Shown here: positions 35,537 to 48,005 of the stretch, piece after piece
How positions within the stretch are numbered: the first letter of the stretch is position 1
Layout of the letters: the number at the start of each line of letters is the position of its first letter
DNA from: Pogostemon cablin
Lineage: Eukaryota > Streptophyta > Magnoliopsida > Lamiales > Lamiaceae
Assembly: GCA_023678885.1 (NCBI GenBank)
Contig: CM042955.1
Coordinates: 34,876,088 to 34,940,087 of the forward strand
Direction of reading: 5' to 3'
Length of the DNA: 64,000 nt
Notes under the pieces: generated by a model
Told to the model about the DNA's origin: nothing
What the model saw: only the letters and a program-made list of their open reading frames with translations
Databases searched by the model: none
Program-made: the position numbers and the translations under genes

Positions 35537-36957
35537 TGTAACATCCTAAAATTCTTAACTATATTAATTTCATAAATGTTTAGGGAAAATTAAATAAAAG
35601 GGGGTAATTAAATTTAAATTAAGTTGACCTGTAAGTATATAAAAAAATTTAATAGTGCTGCTTAAAGAACAGTTAGACAAATTTGTGATGGGAAAGAGGT
35701 TACAACCTTGAATTCTCTCAATTAAAACATTTTATTTATTTTACATAAACCAAAATATTCAACCAAACAAAGTATATAGAGGTTTATTCCCACATGGTCA
35801 CCTCTGACAAACCCAAACTCCACCACGCACCAAGACTACTTAATCTGACATCAAGTGGAAATTTGGAAACCCAATTGAACTGGGACTTTCATGAGGGTGC
35901 CACGGATCCACTGACTCAACCCCACTTCCCTTCTAAAATTTTTGTATACAATTTTAATTCCAAAGCAGATATAAAAACCACCGAATATAATTTAACCAAT
36001 CAACACATCATGCAAATATGCAATCAAACTGGAAGAACAGATGATATTATGCATCAGAAACCCAACTTCAACTACTCTTTAACCGACGTAGCGACACACA
36101 ATACATAAAGATGACTTTGTAAATATTAAGTTAGTCCACTTGACCATTTATTTCATGAGAAACTTCAAGTACGCATAATTTCGCATGAAACGCGTAGACT
36201 AAAAATAAATTCCCAATAAGTCTCTACACGCTCATAAGTAAAATAAGAAAAATATAAACTTGAATGTACGCAGTCACATAAACTGCAATTTTATTAAAAT
36301 CTTATTAAGTCTCCTTGCCAACGCGTCCCTGCACGTACGCTATCACCACGCTTAATCTGAAAGAGGGTAAAATATAGAGGTGAGCAACCACAACTCAGTA
36401 AAAATTTATCATGCTCATACAAGTTAATATTCCATATGCAAAAATTTAAATCACTTACAATACAATTCTTGACATATTGATAAGGCACCTTTCGTTCAAT
36501 TATTTATGACATAAAAGATACGACATCGCCATTCATTACCCGTGACATTGGTAGAGCATCATTATGGTCCAATAACCATATTGCATATATCAATTCACAT
36601 ACTTCAAATAAAATCATATCATGATAATGACTCACTTATACATAACTAATCACATACGAACAATTAACGTATATAATATGAGAAATCTCCACCTTAAATC
36701 TTGAGGATCTGTTTAAACACGAATACTACATGTCACACTTCGACTCTTCTACAAAGCCTATAATCACACGACTAAACATTACTAACCAAATACGTAATAT
36801 TATGATTAAATTTAAAACATATAAGAGGATGAAAGATATTAGGTTTCAATGATAAAAAGCAGAAAATGATGAGATGAGAGAAACTATTACACTCTCTCTT
36901 AGTTTGCAGCCGCGTGAAAAGCGATGTTTATGTGAGAAGAAAATAGAATGAAGTATC

Positions 36958-37039
<82 letters not shown>

Positions 37040-37324
37040 CTGTACAAAACCTTAACAGATACTCTTTTACAGGAACTGACACAAAACTTTCCCTAGTTAG
37101 GAGAGTTAATTTAGGGGTTGATTTGTAGGGGAAGATCTTTCTTGATGAGTAATAAAAGTGACGATTTGGTTTTGGGAAGGAAGGATCTTAATTCTTTTTT
37201 TTTTCCTTCCTTTTTCTTAAAGCCGATAGAAAAGATGGGCTGGGCAGGGAGAATGAACTTATTTTTGGACCTTAGAGAATGGGCCATAATAAAATACGCA
37301 TGTGAAATTTATGGGATGTTGTAA
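35537..37324 (-). repeat. Ty3/gypsy LTR
   Basis: The unit lies directly after the polyprotein end on the minus strand. Its plus-strand left end is tgtaacatcc and its right end gggatgttgtaa, an inverted end like that of the solo LTR at 26034-28019. It contains a (TA)n(TG)n tract. No second LTR is visible, so the element is truncated. Confidence 0.65.
36957..37038. repeat. Compound (TA)n(TG)n microsatellite
   Basis: A TA run passes into a TG run of about 60 bp. It lies inside the gypsy LTR. Confidence 0.97.
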
Positions 37325-37333
37325 CCTACCCTT

Positions 37334-37648
37334 CTAATAAAAATTTCGTCATTGAAATTCTATCATGATAAAATGTCTTACCCGTAATGAAAGAGGGGTA
37401 TCTTACTTGTATTTTGTCTTCTCTTTCTCATGTAGCCTCATCTTCCATGTGTCGATTCTATTGAACTTTGACAAGCGGCACATCGTGATTTCGAATCCTT
37501 TGGACCTTTCGCTCCAAGATTGTCACAGGTTCTTCTTCATACGTTAAGTCTTTGCCAATCTTCAATGTCAAGAAGTTCACCACATGGCTAGGATCATGAA
37601 CATATTTTCTCAACATTGAGATATGAAAAATATTATGAACTGAGGATA
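37334..37648 (-). pseudogene. Ty3/gypsy polyprotein C-terminal end
   Basis: On the minus strand from about 37640 the reading is VHNIFHISMLRKYVHDPSHV, then YEEEPVTILERKVQRIRNHD, VPLVKV and, after a stop and frame change, EATWEREDKIQVRYPSL. This is the C-terminal chromodomain-type tail that follows integrase in plant gypsy (chromovirus-like) polyproteins. The rest of pol is missing because a CACTA-type end starts at 37649. The LTR follows at 37324. Confidence 0.85.
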
Positions 37649-38150
37649 CATTACAAGAAACTATCGGATTACCGACAGATTTATCGACGGAACGAAGTCG
37701 TCAGTAATTATCGATGGAATACCGATATTTTTTGATTAAATATGATTTATTTTTAAAAAATCATCATAAGAAATTTCTGACGGTTTTTGCGACGGATTAC
37801 CGATGGATTTTGTTCTGTCGGTAAATCCGTCATTATTTTGGAGGGATTGAATCCCGAAAAATTACCAACGACTATTTTTCATTGGTAAATATAATAAATT
37901 TTATTTAAAAAAATTAATTTGAGTCTTTATATTACCGACGAATTTAATCAATCGGTAAATATATTAAAATTTATTATCCATCGGTAAATATATTAAAATT
38001 TATTTTTAAAATTATTATTTTAGTCTTTAATTTATCGATGGATTTAATCCGTCGGTAAACATATCAAATTCTATTAAAAATATAATTTTAGTCTTTAAAT
38101 ATATAAAATTTTATTGAAAAAAGAATAACAAACACGTTTTTTGTTTACTT
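37649..38150. mobile_element. CACTA (En/Spm) transposon end with subterminal repeats
   Basis: It begins cattacaagaaac, one base from the usual CACTACAAGAAA terminus. It is full of subterminal units of the form taccgacggat or ccgtcggtaaa in both orientations up to about 38060, a typical transposase-binding array. The opposite end was not found, so the right limit is approximate. The element inserted into the gypsy polyprotein remnant. Confidence 0.75.
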
Positions 38151-39174
38151 ACTGTAAATCGTTCCTATTTATTTTTTAACCCAAAATTCATCCCGCTTAG
38201 AATGTAAACTTAGAGCAGAAATAAAAAAATCAAACATGTATACCAATATCAAAAGCCCTAGGTACGTAATTCTCAAAATCAAACTCGAAGAACTCCAAAA
38301 TGTGAAATCGAAGAACTCCCGCTGACTAAATCGAAGAACCCACCACCACTTCTCACCGCCGGCGTAACTCCCCATAGCAGCTCGCTACGTCACCCGGTCC
38401 CGGTCGCGAGCCTCGCGGTGCCACCCACGGCCCTCCCATTTCGACGACGCAAGAGTTTTCAGGCCACCACCGATCACCACTCGCGATAGGTTCCATCGTG
38501 GCCCTCCCGTTTGCGATGACGCAAGCACTTTCAGGTTCCTCGCTGCTTGTGCTGCTTATTAACCATATGTTCAGAAGAGGTGAGCCAAGGTTTTGTTCCT
38601 CTGCCCAATTGATTTTGAAATTTAAAAGAATTTATAATTTCTTCTGATTAGGGTAATTTTTCGATTAATGTTGTCGTAATTGTATTTTCTTTCACTTCAT
38701 GATGGATCTCCGGTCAGCTTTTCCGAGTTTTTATACAGGTGAGCAGGAACGCCTCCATCGCTTCTTTATTGCGGTCACTATAAGGTTTCTCTTATTCAAT
38801 GTGTACAGATTAGTGACTATGTTTTCTCTGTTTCGTGTGATTTTCAACAATTTCACACTCTTTGTTTATACCCTCTCTCGTCTCCTTCGTTCCTTCTTCC
38901 TATCTTAAGCTTTGTTTCTGTAATTTTTCTCCTCTTCTATTACTTTTTATATGGCTCTCGCTTCAATTTGGAGAAAATGCATTTATTTATTTATTTCCAT
39001 TCAACAAGGTTTCCTCTTACTTTGATTATTACTGTTGTTTTTAACATACAAGTGAGTCTTCTCTATCTTTAAACATACCTGGAAGTTTTCTCCATGTTTT
39101 GGCATAGTGATATGTTTTGAATTTAGAAAGGGAAAGTTATAATACATTGTGGTGAAGACTTAACACATGCTGCT
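38151..39174. other. Mixed stretch with a GC-rich block, no gene identified
   Basis: A GC-rich part at about 38340-38540 contains the repeated strings acggccctcccatttcgacg and tggccctcccgtttgcgatg, each followed by acgcaag. Around it the sequence is T-rich. It may be the interior of the CACTA element, where a GC-rich leader is common. No protein was recognised on either strand. Confidence 0.45.
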
Positions 39175-40858
39175 TGATGAGAGTGAAAATAAGCGCGTTT
39201 TAGTGTCCAATATAATAACTTTTTGATGGGAATTATTGTTATATATTAGCACAAGTATCTTATATTCAATATATATGAGAAAAAGGTGCACTTGAGGTGT
39301 TTTATTGTGTTTTAGGTGGAAAAATGATCAAAAGTGCAAGGTTGGAGAAAATGTGCAATTTGTTTATGAATGCTGAAAAATTCACGTTCAACTTGTATAA
39401 TTTTTCTGTATTCATATGGAGCATTGAACTGGAAGTGTCATACATGGTTGGAAATCCACAAAAGATAGGATTATTTTGGCGTAAAGAACACCTCAATCAG
39501 AATCCAAATGAGAAAGTTATGATCAAAATGGTGACGTCGCGAAAGCTTTCCCTGTTCATCACTGATGTTCCATTTTGCATGACTTGTTACATATTTAAAT
39601 GTTGGAATTTCTGAGAGTTATTTATATGGATAAAAAGACAAGAAAGAGAGAGTCGCGTGAGCGTAAGAATCACTAAAATCGGAGTTTGGACGAGGAAGTT
39701 ATGCTCAAAATCGTGAAGTCGCGCAGATGGCAGCTAGAATTTCCGAGAATTTCTGGAAATTTCCGAAAATTGCCTATTTCTTGGAGCACAATTAATCTCC
39801 TTATCACATAATCCTCCATGATTTACCCATATCTTTTATTTCCTTATTTAAGTCTTACATCATTATTCATTATCAGGGAGAGCCACATCCATCCTATACA
39901 ACCCTACAAGGGGGATTATCCCCCAACCATCATCTACATCCTTTCCTCCATTCATCCATCACTTTGAAGATTCGTCTGTTGAATCAAGAGGAGAACCAAG
40001 AGGAGGATTCAAGACGGAGAATGACGCTACGATGCCCCAATTTAGGGTTTTTATCATTTTCTAATTTATCTTGTATTTTCCAGACATCCGGGTAAGATTT
40101 ATCCAACCCCCATGATTGTTCTTCGCAACATCATGGGCTAGAACCATTTTGGAAGATCTAGGGTTTTGAATATTTTATGAATTAATTAAACTCTCTTGTG
40201 TATCCTCCGTATAACATTACTTGTGGATTGATTTTATATATGATTGTACTTTCTTAGTCCATATTCATGATTTTTTTTGTACATCTTCAATTGATATATA
40301 GAGTCTGAATATATATCTTGGTTGTAGATTGAGTGCGTTCACCGCTGAACAGGATTCCATATTATGATTTTAAGTGAGGGGACTCCGAAGCTTCATTAGA
40401 ACTGTCATATATGAATGTTTATTAATTGAATTGAATTCGGGTTAGTAAGCAGGATAAAGAGTGTAATTTTATAGTACCTATAAATGGAGATCATATCGGG
40501 TTAGGTTCTAGACGTGGGAAATAATTGATACTAATAGTACCTAGAAAGGGGGGGTGAAATTACGTCTCTTGCTCCGAGGTTATTCACATGTGTTACACAC
40601 ATATTTACTTGTGTCTATAGAGTAGATTTTCATGGTTTAGTGATGCGTCCATAGTTCACAAGGCAGAGTCGGCCTGCACCTGAGAGGGAAGTTAAGTAGT
40701 AAAATTGGATTACCCTAGAGCTATCTATTCTCCTACTTAATCCACTTTCATATTCTTCTAGTGTTATTTATTTTAATTGTTATTTAAATTAATTATTAAC
40801 TAAATTAATTAAGACGAAAGGCAATAAAGTCGAGGTTTTAATTATCCACTACTAAATC
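39175..40858 (+). repeat. Athila-like LTR, copy 1
   Basis: It starts TGATGAGAGTGAAAATAAGC and shares its length with the copies at 44340 and 48006: the aaaaaggtgcacttgaggtg block, gagagccacatccatcctat, tgagtgcgttcaccgctgaa, and aaggcagagtcggcctgcac. The last 65 bp (about 40793-40858) are inverted relative to the other copies, and the true LTR end (GCGCATCA) is missing. Confidence 0.85.
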
Positions 40859-42708
40859 CGTTGCTTGTCCCGAGGCAACAAAATAAAAATAAAGAGAGAG
40901 AGAGTAAGAAAATTAGCGGAAAAATAAGGAATATGACCAATACCCCCTTCACAATGCAATTGTCCTCAACTTAGGTCATGCAACTCTCATTACATATAAT
41001 AATCAATTCATTGCATACAAGATAAGACAATCACCACCAATTCAAATACTCCATTGACATGTTCTTACGGGAAGGATATATCACTCGCACTCAAGTGTAA
41101 AAGATTTACACTTATGGGTTAAGGTGTTTACGCTCAAATTCAATTCAAGTGCATGTGTAACCATAATATGCTTGCCTATTGTCTCAACTCTCCTTTTACT
41201 TGTAGCTAGCAAATCATGGATCAAAAAGGTCTTTTTATTTGATTGTAATTTGGGCTCTTTGATTAAGGTAGGAAATATATGGACAAGTGACTTAAAATTC
41301 GGATCGATCAAGCGGCCGTCTCTCTCAATCTTTTTTCCTTATCACTTCAATTAAGCACAACACTCTTCCATCTTTCTCCTTCAAGTACAAAATTTTCTTT
41401 CAACTCTATCATTCTCCTTTTCTTCACCCTTTTCTCTTTTTTTTTTCTTTTGAGGTACCAGTTTCGGGCACTACCTCTCACATCCTCTATATGGTACTAG
41501 ATTTAAGCACTACCCTAGGGTGTTTGTTTCAATGGAGTACTAGATTTAAGCACTACTCCAAGAATTTTTTTTCCATCCTTAAGACTATTCTTTCATCATC
41601 CTTATCATCCCTCAAATCACCACTCTATTCAGTTAAATTTTATTGGCTATCAAAAGAATGGATTTAAAAAGACTCAAATAGGCTGACAAGGGATTTAATA
41701 AATTCAGGTAAAGAATATGGGAAAAAAGGCTAAATAACAAAGATGACCTAATATCATTTCCATAATCTGCTAGACTAATCATGAATATTCAAGGAGACTC
41801 AAGGCAAGTTTTAGAATACACGCACAAGAACGATACTCATCAGAAAAAAAATATCATGTGATTATGTAACATGATCAATGAGCCTCAAAATCTCACATGG
41901 GTTTTTAACATGTAACATAGCACCTTTCATGGTAAGTAATATCGCACAATTACACATAGAACTTCATACTACAATATAATTCAAGTACACTTCCTTCATA
42001 AATTTCAAAAGCATATGAATTTTAAGCACAATTTAAAAATATAAGCTCATGTGGATCACAAACGTAAACTCAATCCTTCTACTCCTATAAATTAAAAGCA
42101 CACATAAAAATTAGAATAAGGAAACGAGGGCACCTGATTTTTCTCCTTCAAAATGTTTATGAACTCCTCGAGTTGTTCAACTCGGTCATGTCAAACCTCA
42201 GTGTAGAACTCGTCTTCCCCTCTCTTTTACCTTTTTCTATCATCAAAACTCAAACATACTCATCATCACATGATTCATCAATAATAATATAGGAGAACTA
42301 TAAGAAAGACTCAATTGACTATCTAAGCGACTCCACACACTAGAAACACCAACACGACACACTAAACATTAGGTAAGTTATAAAAAAATTGACATGCCAA
42401 CACCGGTTAAAATATTAGTATGCCGCAAAAAATTAATCCCCTAACAAACAAACAACCAACGAAAGAAAAAAAATATATCCTTAGTGCTCATAAGATGAGG
42501 AAAGTACATCACGCCCCCAAACTTAGTAAAATCATAAGTCGAAACTAAGTTTGCAAAGAGATGTAATTGTCGAAGCGTGAGCACTTCAAATACAATAAAT
42601 CCTCACTCACACGAAATAAATAATAAAGTAATAAAATAGAAGGGACAAGCCCCCAACAGGCGCTCAAGTTTAGCGTCGGAGAGTCACGACGGTTTATCGC
42701 TTTTTAGA
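40859..42708 (-). other. Non-coding internal region of Athila-like element
   Basis: No long coding frame is present. The part at about 42430-42700 matches 47660-47940 closely (cccctaacaaacaaacaa, then tttgcaaagagatgtaattg and acaggcgctca). It resembles the untranslated stretch of Athila elements. At about 41450-41560 the strings aggtaccagtttcgggcact, tggtactagatttaagcact and gagtactagatttaagcact form an imperfect repeat. Confidence 0.6.
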
Positions 42709-43450
42709 CTACTTGATCAGAGGGCGACCTTCTCGCATCCTCACCTTTAAGTACTTTCTTTCCCTCTTCTTGTCTACACTCAGCACCTCACCTTTTTTTG
42801 TCACAAGTATATGATCCTCAGAATTTCCTTCCTCCCATGGCTGTCTAGACTCCTCCTTGTCAATCTTCCACTCAATTTCAGAGTCATCTGTCTTAGAAAA
42901 ATCAAGATTAAACAAGTTAGAAACCACATCTATGCTCTCGTATGATTGAATCTCCATGGGCATCTTCATTGCTTTATCAAGAGAGAAAATCACATTTTCA
43001 TTATCCATCCACAGTCTAAACTTTCCTTCTTGAACATAAGGTATAACGTTCTGCACGGAAACAGAAGTCAAAAAGTATTGCTCGACCTCCACTCGACCTG
43101 ATTGATCTGGTCGAATGGGGTGAAAATGGTCAAGCAGGGTACCTGTAATCTGGTTCTGGATGTTCAGATCCACAGACGTCCACTCAACTTAGATGGTTTG
43201 GTCGAGTGGATGCTTCTTGATCGAGCGGAGACCCTGTAATCTGATTTTGATTGTTCTGCTCCACAGGTGGCCACTCGACCGTCGCTCGACCACTGGGCTT
43301 AGTTGAGCTGTGGTCGAGCGGAAGCTCTCCATCTCCGTTTTCACCCACCGACAATATTGGACCTTCATACTGTGTTTCAGACCTTAACGTGATGGCTTTG
43401 CACTCTTTCAGGTTTGTTATGCCTTGAGACGGGAATATTCTTTTCTCCAA
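42709..43450 (-). pseudogene. Athila-like gag/protease-region remnants
   Basis: Two minus-strand frames continue from the gag at higher coordinates. 43450-43184 codes NLKECKAITLRSETQYEGP, the 'KAITLRSG' signature after gag in Athila polyproteins. 43173-42709 codes VQEGKFRLWMDNENVIFSL and IEWKIDKEESRQPWEEG, similar to the protease-proximal segment. The linker DNA is rich in ggtcga and tcgacc strings. Reverse transcriptase, RNase H and integrase are absent. Confidence 0.75.
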
Positions 43451-43740
43451 CGTTTATGTCAATTGATTCACGTTCCCGGCCATCTGCCACATTATAAAGG
43501 TTAGGTCCTTCAACTGCTTAGATAAATCTGCATGATTAGCATTCATACTCACTTCAATGTGATCAACCCTTACATCATTCCTAGCCATGTATTGATTGAA
43601 GGTATATTCAACACTCTTCACTTCTTGCTATTGCATACTAGGCCCCCTTTGCCTCAACTTTGCAATCTGCCTTTGCTGGAATTTTAGTTGCTTGTTGATG
43701 TTAGCTAAACAAGAGACGATCTTATCATCCCTATTCGGCT

Positions 43741-44330
43741 TCACCACTTGATGTTCAACCTGCGCCACCTTACCAAATACATATGATCTCTTGCTCTTTC
43801 CGTAAGCCAGTCATGTGAATTTATAGAGATGTCTTCAAACAACTTTTCTACTTCAAGTGCTATTTTAGATAACAGTGCTCTACCTGATGATGCATCAATA
43901 AAAACATGTGACTCACAATCTAATCCATAGCAGAAGATACTTATGTATTGAACCTTAGATATTCCATGCTGTGGGCACTGCCTGAGCATATCTTTGAACC
44001 TATCCCATGCCTCATGAAAATTTTCACCCTGATTCATAACAAATGGGGCAATGACTTGCTTCAATCTTAAGATCCTTGAGGGTGACATGTATCTTTCTAA
44101 GAACTTTTGCTGCAGTTGGTCCCATGTAGTGCAATCTGTGGCATTAAGATTCTCATACCAATCTTCTGCCTTATCAATCAAAGAGAATTTGAATAGGGTT
44201 ATCCGCCTAGCATTATCATAAGCTCCAACACCCTTCTAAGTGTTTGCATAACCACGAAATCTGTTGAGATGCTAATATGGATCTTCAAATAAACCTCCAG
44301 AAAAGAGATTCTTTTCCACCATACTGATAA
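43741..44330 (-). pseudogene. Athila-like (Ty3/gypsy) gag
   Basis: The reading DNARRITLFKFSLIDKAEDW, WDQLQQKFLERYMSPSR, FHEAWDRFKDMLRQCPQHGI and FCYGLDCESHVFIDASSGRA is the Retrotrans_gag capsid domain in its Athila form. Two TAG stops interrupt the N-terminal part above 44237 (within PY*HLNRF and ANT*KGV). The gag start is cut off at 44340 by an LTR in the opposite orientation, so the element was broken by insertion or rearrangement. Confidence 0.88.
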
Positions 44331-44339
44331 GAGCGGGAC

Positions 44340-46131
44340 GTTGAGAGTGAAAATAAGCGTATTTTAGTGTCCAATTTAACACCTGTTTGATGAGAATTAT
44401 TGTCATATATTAGCACAAATGTCTTATAATCAATATATGTGAGAAAAAGGTACACTTGAGGTGTTTTATTTTGTTTTTGGAGGAAAAAGGATCAAAAGTG
44501 CAAAGTTAGAGAAAAGGTGCAATTTGTGTATGAATTCTGAAAAACGTACGTCCAACTTGTGTAATTTTTTTGTATTAGTGTGAAGTTCTAAACTAGAAGT
44601 TGACACAGATTAGAAAGCCACAGAAGAGAGGATCGTTTTGGCATAAAGAGCACCTTAATCGGAATCCAAACGAGAAAGTTATGATCAAAATGGTGACGTC
44701 GCGCACGCTGTTCCTGTTCGCACGGATGTTCCACTTTGCATGACATGTTACATATTCAAATGTTGGAGTTTCTGAGAGTTATTTATATAGATAGAAATCC
44801 AAGGAAGACTAGATTGTGTGAGCGCAAGAATCCCTAAAATCGGAGTTTGGACGAGGAAGTTATGCTCAAAATCATGAAGTCGTGCAGATGGCAGTGAGAA
44901 TTTCCGAGAATTTCTGAAAATTCCAAAAATTACCTATTTCTTGGAGCACAATTAATCTCCTTATCACATAATCCTCCATGATTTATCCATATCTTTTATT
45001 TCATTATTTAATTCCCTTCTCACACCTATATATATTATACATCATTATTCATTGTGAAGGGAGAGCCACATCCATCCTACACCACCCCCCAACCATCAAC
45101 CACATCCTTTCCTCCATCCATCCATCACTTTAAAGATTCATCTGCTGAATCAAGAGGAGAACCAAGAGGAGGATTCAAGATGGAGAAGGACGCGACGACG
45201 CCAACATCTAGGTTTTGTTTATTTTTTAAATTACCTTGTATTTTTTGGATATATGGGTAAGATCTATCCAACCCCCATGATTGTTCTTTATAACATCATG
45301 GGTTAGAACCATTTTGGTAGATCTAGGGTTTTGAAGGTTTTATGAATTAATTAAACTCTCTTGTGTGTCCTCCGTACAACACTACTTGTGAATTGATTTT
45401 ATATGTGCTTCTGCTCTCTTAATCCATATTCACGGTCGTTTTGTGCATCTTCAATTAGTATATAGAGTCTGAATATATATCTTGGTTGTAGATTGAGTGC
45501 GTTCACCGCTGAACTGGATTCCATGTTATGATTCTAAGTGAGGGGACTCCGAAGTTTCATTAGAATTGTCATATATGAATGTTTATTAATTGAATTGAAT
45601 TCGGGTTGTAAGCAGGATAAAGAATGTAATTTTATAGTACCTATAAAGGGAGATCATATCGGTTTAGATTTCAGACGTGGTAAATAATTGATACTGATAG
45701 TACCTAGAAATGGGGGTGAAATTACGTCTCTTGCTCCGAGGTTATTCACACGTGTTACACGCATATTTACTTATGTCTATAGAGTAGATTTGCACGGTTT
45801 AGTGATGCGTCCATTGTCCACAAGGCAGAGTCGGCCTGCACTTGAGAGGAAAATTAAGTAGTAAAGTTGGATTACCCTAGAGCTGCCTATTCTCCTACTT
45901 GATCCACTTTCGTATTCTTCTAGTATTATTTTATTTTATTTTATTTGTTATTTAATTTTAGTATTTAGTTGATAATTAATTCCACAACACTTATTGCTTT
46001 TCATCTTAATTAATTTAGATAATAATTAAATTGATAATAAGCCGTCCTTTGGGTTCGATATTTAACTTGGTCGCTTACTTAAGCTGCAATTGATATCCTT
46101 CATACTTGGGGATTAATTTTGCGTGCAACAC
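44340..46131 (+). repeat. Athila-like LTR, copy 2
   Basis: It begins gttgagagtgaaaataagcg, a decayed form of TGATGAGAGTG, and follows the copy 1 order. It continues further, through agctgcaattgatatccttc to attttgcgtgcaacac. Its 3' end meets the 3' end of the inverted LTR copy at 46132, with no PBS or internal region between them. Confidence 0.85.
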
Positions 46132-47640
46132 AAAAAATTATCCCCAAGTATGAAGGATATCAATTGTAGTTTCGATAGGCGACCAAGTGATTATCGAATC
46201 CAAGGAACGGATTATTATCAATTTAATTATATTCTAATTAACTAAGACTATGTTGGCAAATTGGTTTGGAATAGTTACGAAACTATATAACAAAGAACTT
46301 AAATAGCGAATTAAATAGACAAGCAATAGAGAAAATACGGCTGTGATCAAGTGAGAAATTAGGTAGTTTTTCGAGTCATCTAGTTTTACTTATTAATTTC
46401 CTTTCCATGTGTTGATGTCCGACTCTACCTTGTGGTATATGGATGCACCACTAAATCATGCAAGTTCACTCTATAGACACAAGTAAATATGCGTATGACA
46501 CGTGTGAATATCCTCGGAGCAAGAGATATAATTCAGCCCCTTTCTAGGTACTATCAGTATCAATTATTTCCCTTGCACTTAGTACTCTAACCCGATATGA
46601 TCTCCCTTTTTAGGTACTATGACGTTATACTCTTTATCCTACTTATTAATCCGAATTATATTCAATTAACAAGTATTTATGTAAGATAATTCTAATAAGA
46701 CTTCGGAATCCCTTCACTTAGAATTATAACATGTAATTCTGCTCAGCAGTGAACGCACTTAATCAATAACCAAGATATGTATTCAGATTCTACATAAAAG
46801 TTAATGATACACAAAATGACTATGAGTATGAATTTAAAAAGCGCAATCTTATATAAAATAAACCACAAGTAGTGTTGTACGAAGTTTACATATAGAAATT
46901 CAATTAACACATAAAACTTTCATAAGCCTAGAACTACCGGAGCGGCTCTAGCCCATGATTGGTATAGGACCAATAATGGTTAATTGGTATGATCTTACTT
47001 GACTTGCCAGACAAACCTCTCTTCACGACTCCTTGAGATGATGGTAGGGTTTCGGTGGTGGATGGATGATAAGTTCTTCTTTTTCTCCTGCGAAAGCTCT
47101 TCTTTTATACTCATAAACTCTCCTTACAGGCTTTGGATGGGCTTCTTGAGCGAACACACGCATTAAAGGTATAAAAATACGAATATAGTAAGTTTTCGCG
47201 CATCAGTTCGACCAACATGCCAGGTCGAATCATCCTCCACTGGTCGAACTCCAGGTCGAATCGACCTGTAAGTTAGTTGCGGATCCCGTATTCGACCAGT
47301 ATCCTAGTCGAACCGCAAACTCCCTGGTCGAACTGTAACTGCTTCTTTTTAAGATTCTGGTTCGACCAAATGGCTTGGTCGAACTATAATGTCATGGTTG
47401 AATGGCACTCCCGGTGCTTCTTCGCAATCGGTTCGACCACATGTGCTGATCAAACCATCTCCTTCTTGGTCGAATCCCGCGCCTGCTTGGCCGAATCCAC
47501 CTCTAAATCTCCCTTTTTCTGGATCCGATCACTTCCAACTCATTTTCCTTCGAAAATCCACCCAAATAGCCTTGAAGACACCTGATTTGTGACTTTCCAC
47601 CATATATATCGATTCATATCGAATTACAACCATCTAACAC
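46132..47640 (-). repeat. Diverged Athila-like LTR, inverted, with TGGTCGAA-rich segment
   Basis: From 46132 to about 46950 it matches the 3' half of the other LTRs in inverse orientation: ccaagtatgaaggatatcaa, gagcaagagatataattcag, cagcagtgaacgcacttaat, and agccatgattgg-like strings. Beyond that it diverges. A segment at about 47205-47510 contains many ggtcgaa and ttcgacc motifs. It is a separate subfamily of the same LTR. Confidence 0.7.
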
Positions 47641-48005
47641 ACCATTATCACATGAATCTGGGCTCGAAACAAATCAACCCCCTAACAAACAAACAACAAA
47701 TAAAAGGAAAAATTATACTCTTGATGCTCATAAGACCAGGTAAATACATCACACCCTCCAAACTTAGTAAAAATGTAAGTCAAAACTAAATTTGCAAAGA
47801 GATGTAATTGCCGAAACGTGAGCACCTAAAATATAATAAATCCTCACTCACACGAAAGAAATAATAAAGCAATAAAATAAAAGGGACAAGCCCCTAACAG
47901 GCGCTCATGTTTAACATCGAAGAGTCACGATGGTAAAAGTCTTAATCAAACTAGAAATGATAAAATCAATAATAACTACTGTCCCCGGCAATGGCACCAA
48001 AAACT
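47641..48005 (-). other. Athila-like primer binding site and deleted internal region
   Basis: On the minus strand the LTR end at 48006 is followed by tcaagttttTGGTGCCATTG and ccgggga (about 48005-47981), a variant of the gypsy TGGCGCCGTTGCCGGGGA primer site. Within about 60 bp the sequence becomes the block seen at 42430-42700, which normally lies far downstream. The gag-pol interior is therefore deleted. Confidence 0.75.

Noticed and set aside
36846..37082. Minus-strand frame with a long His-Thr run
   Set aside because: It is the translation of the (TG)n microsatellite.
42709..44330. A CRISPR-like or regulatory array because of repeated ggtcga strings
   Set aside because: Spacing is irregular and the strings lie within a gag/protease remnant of a gypsy element.
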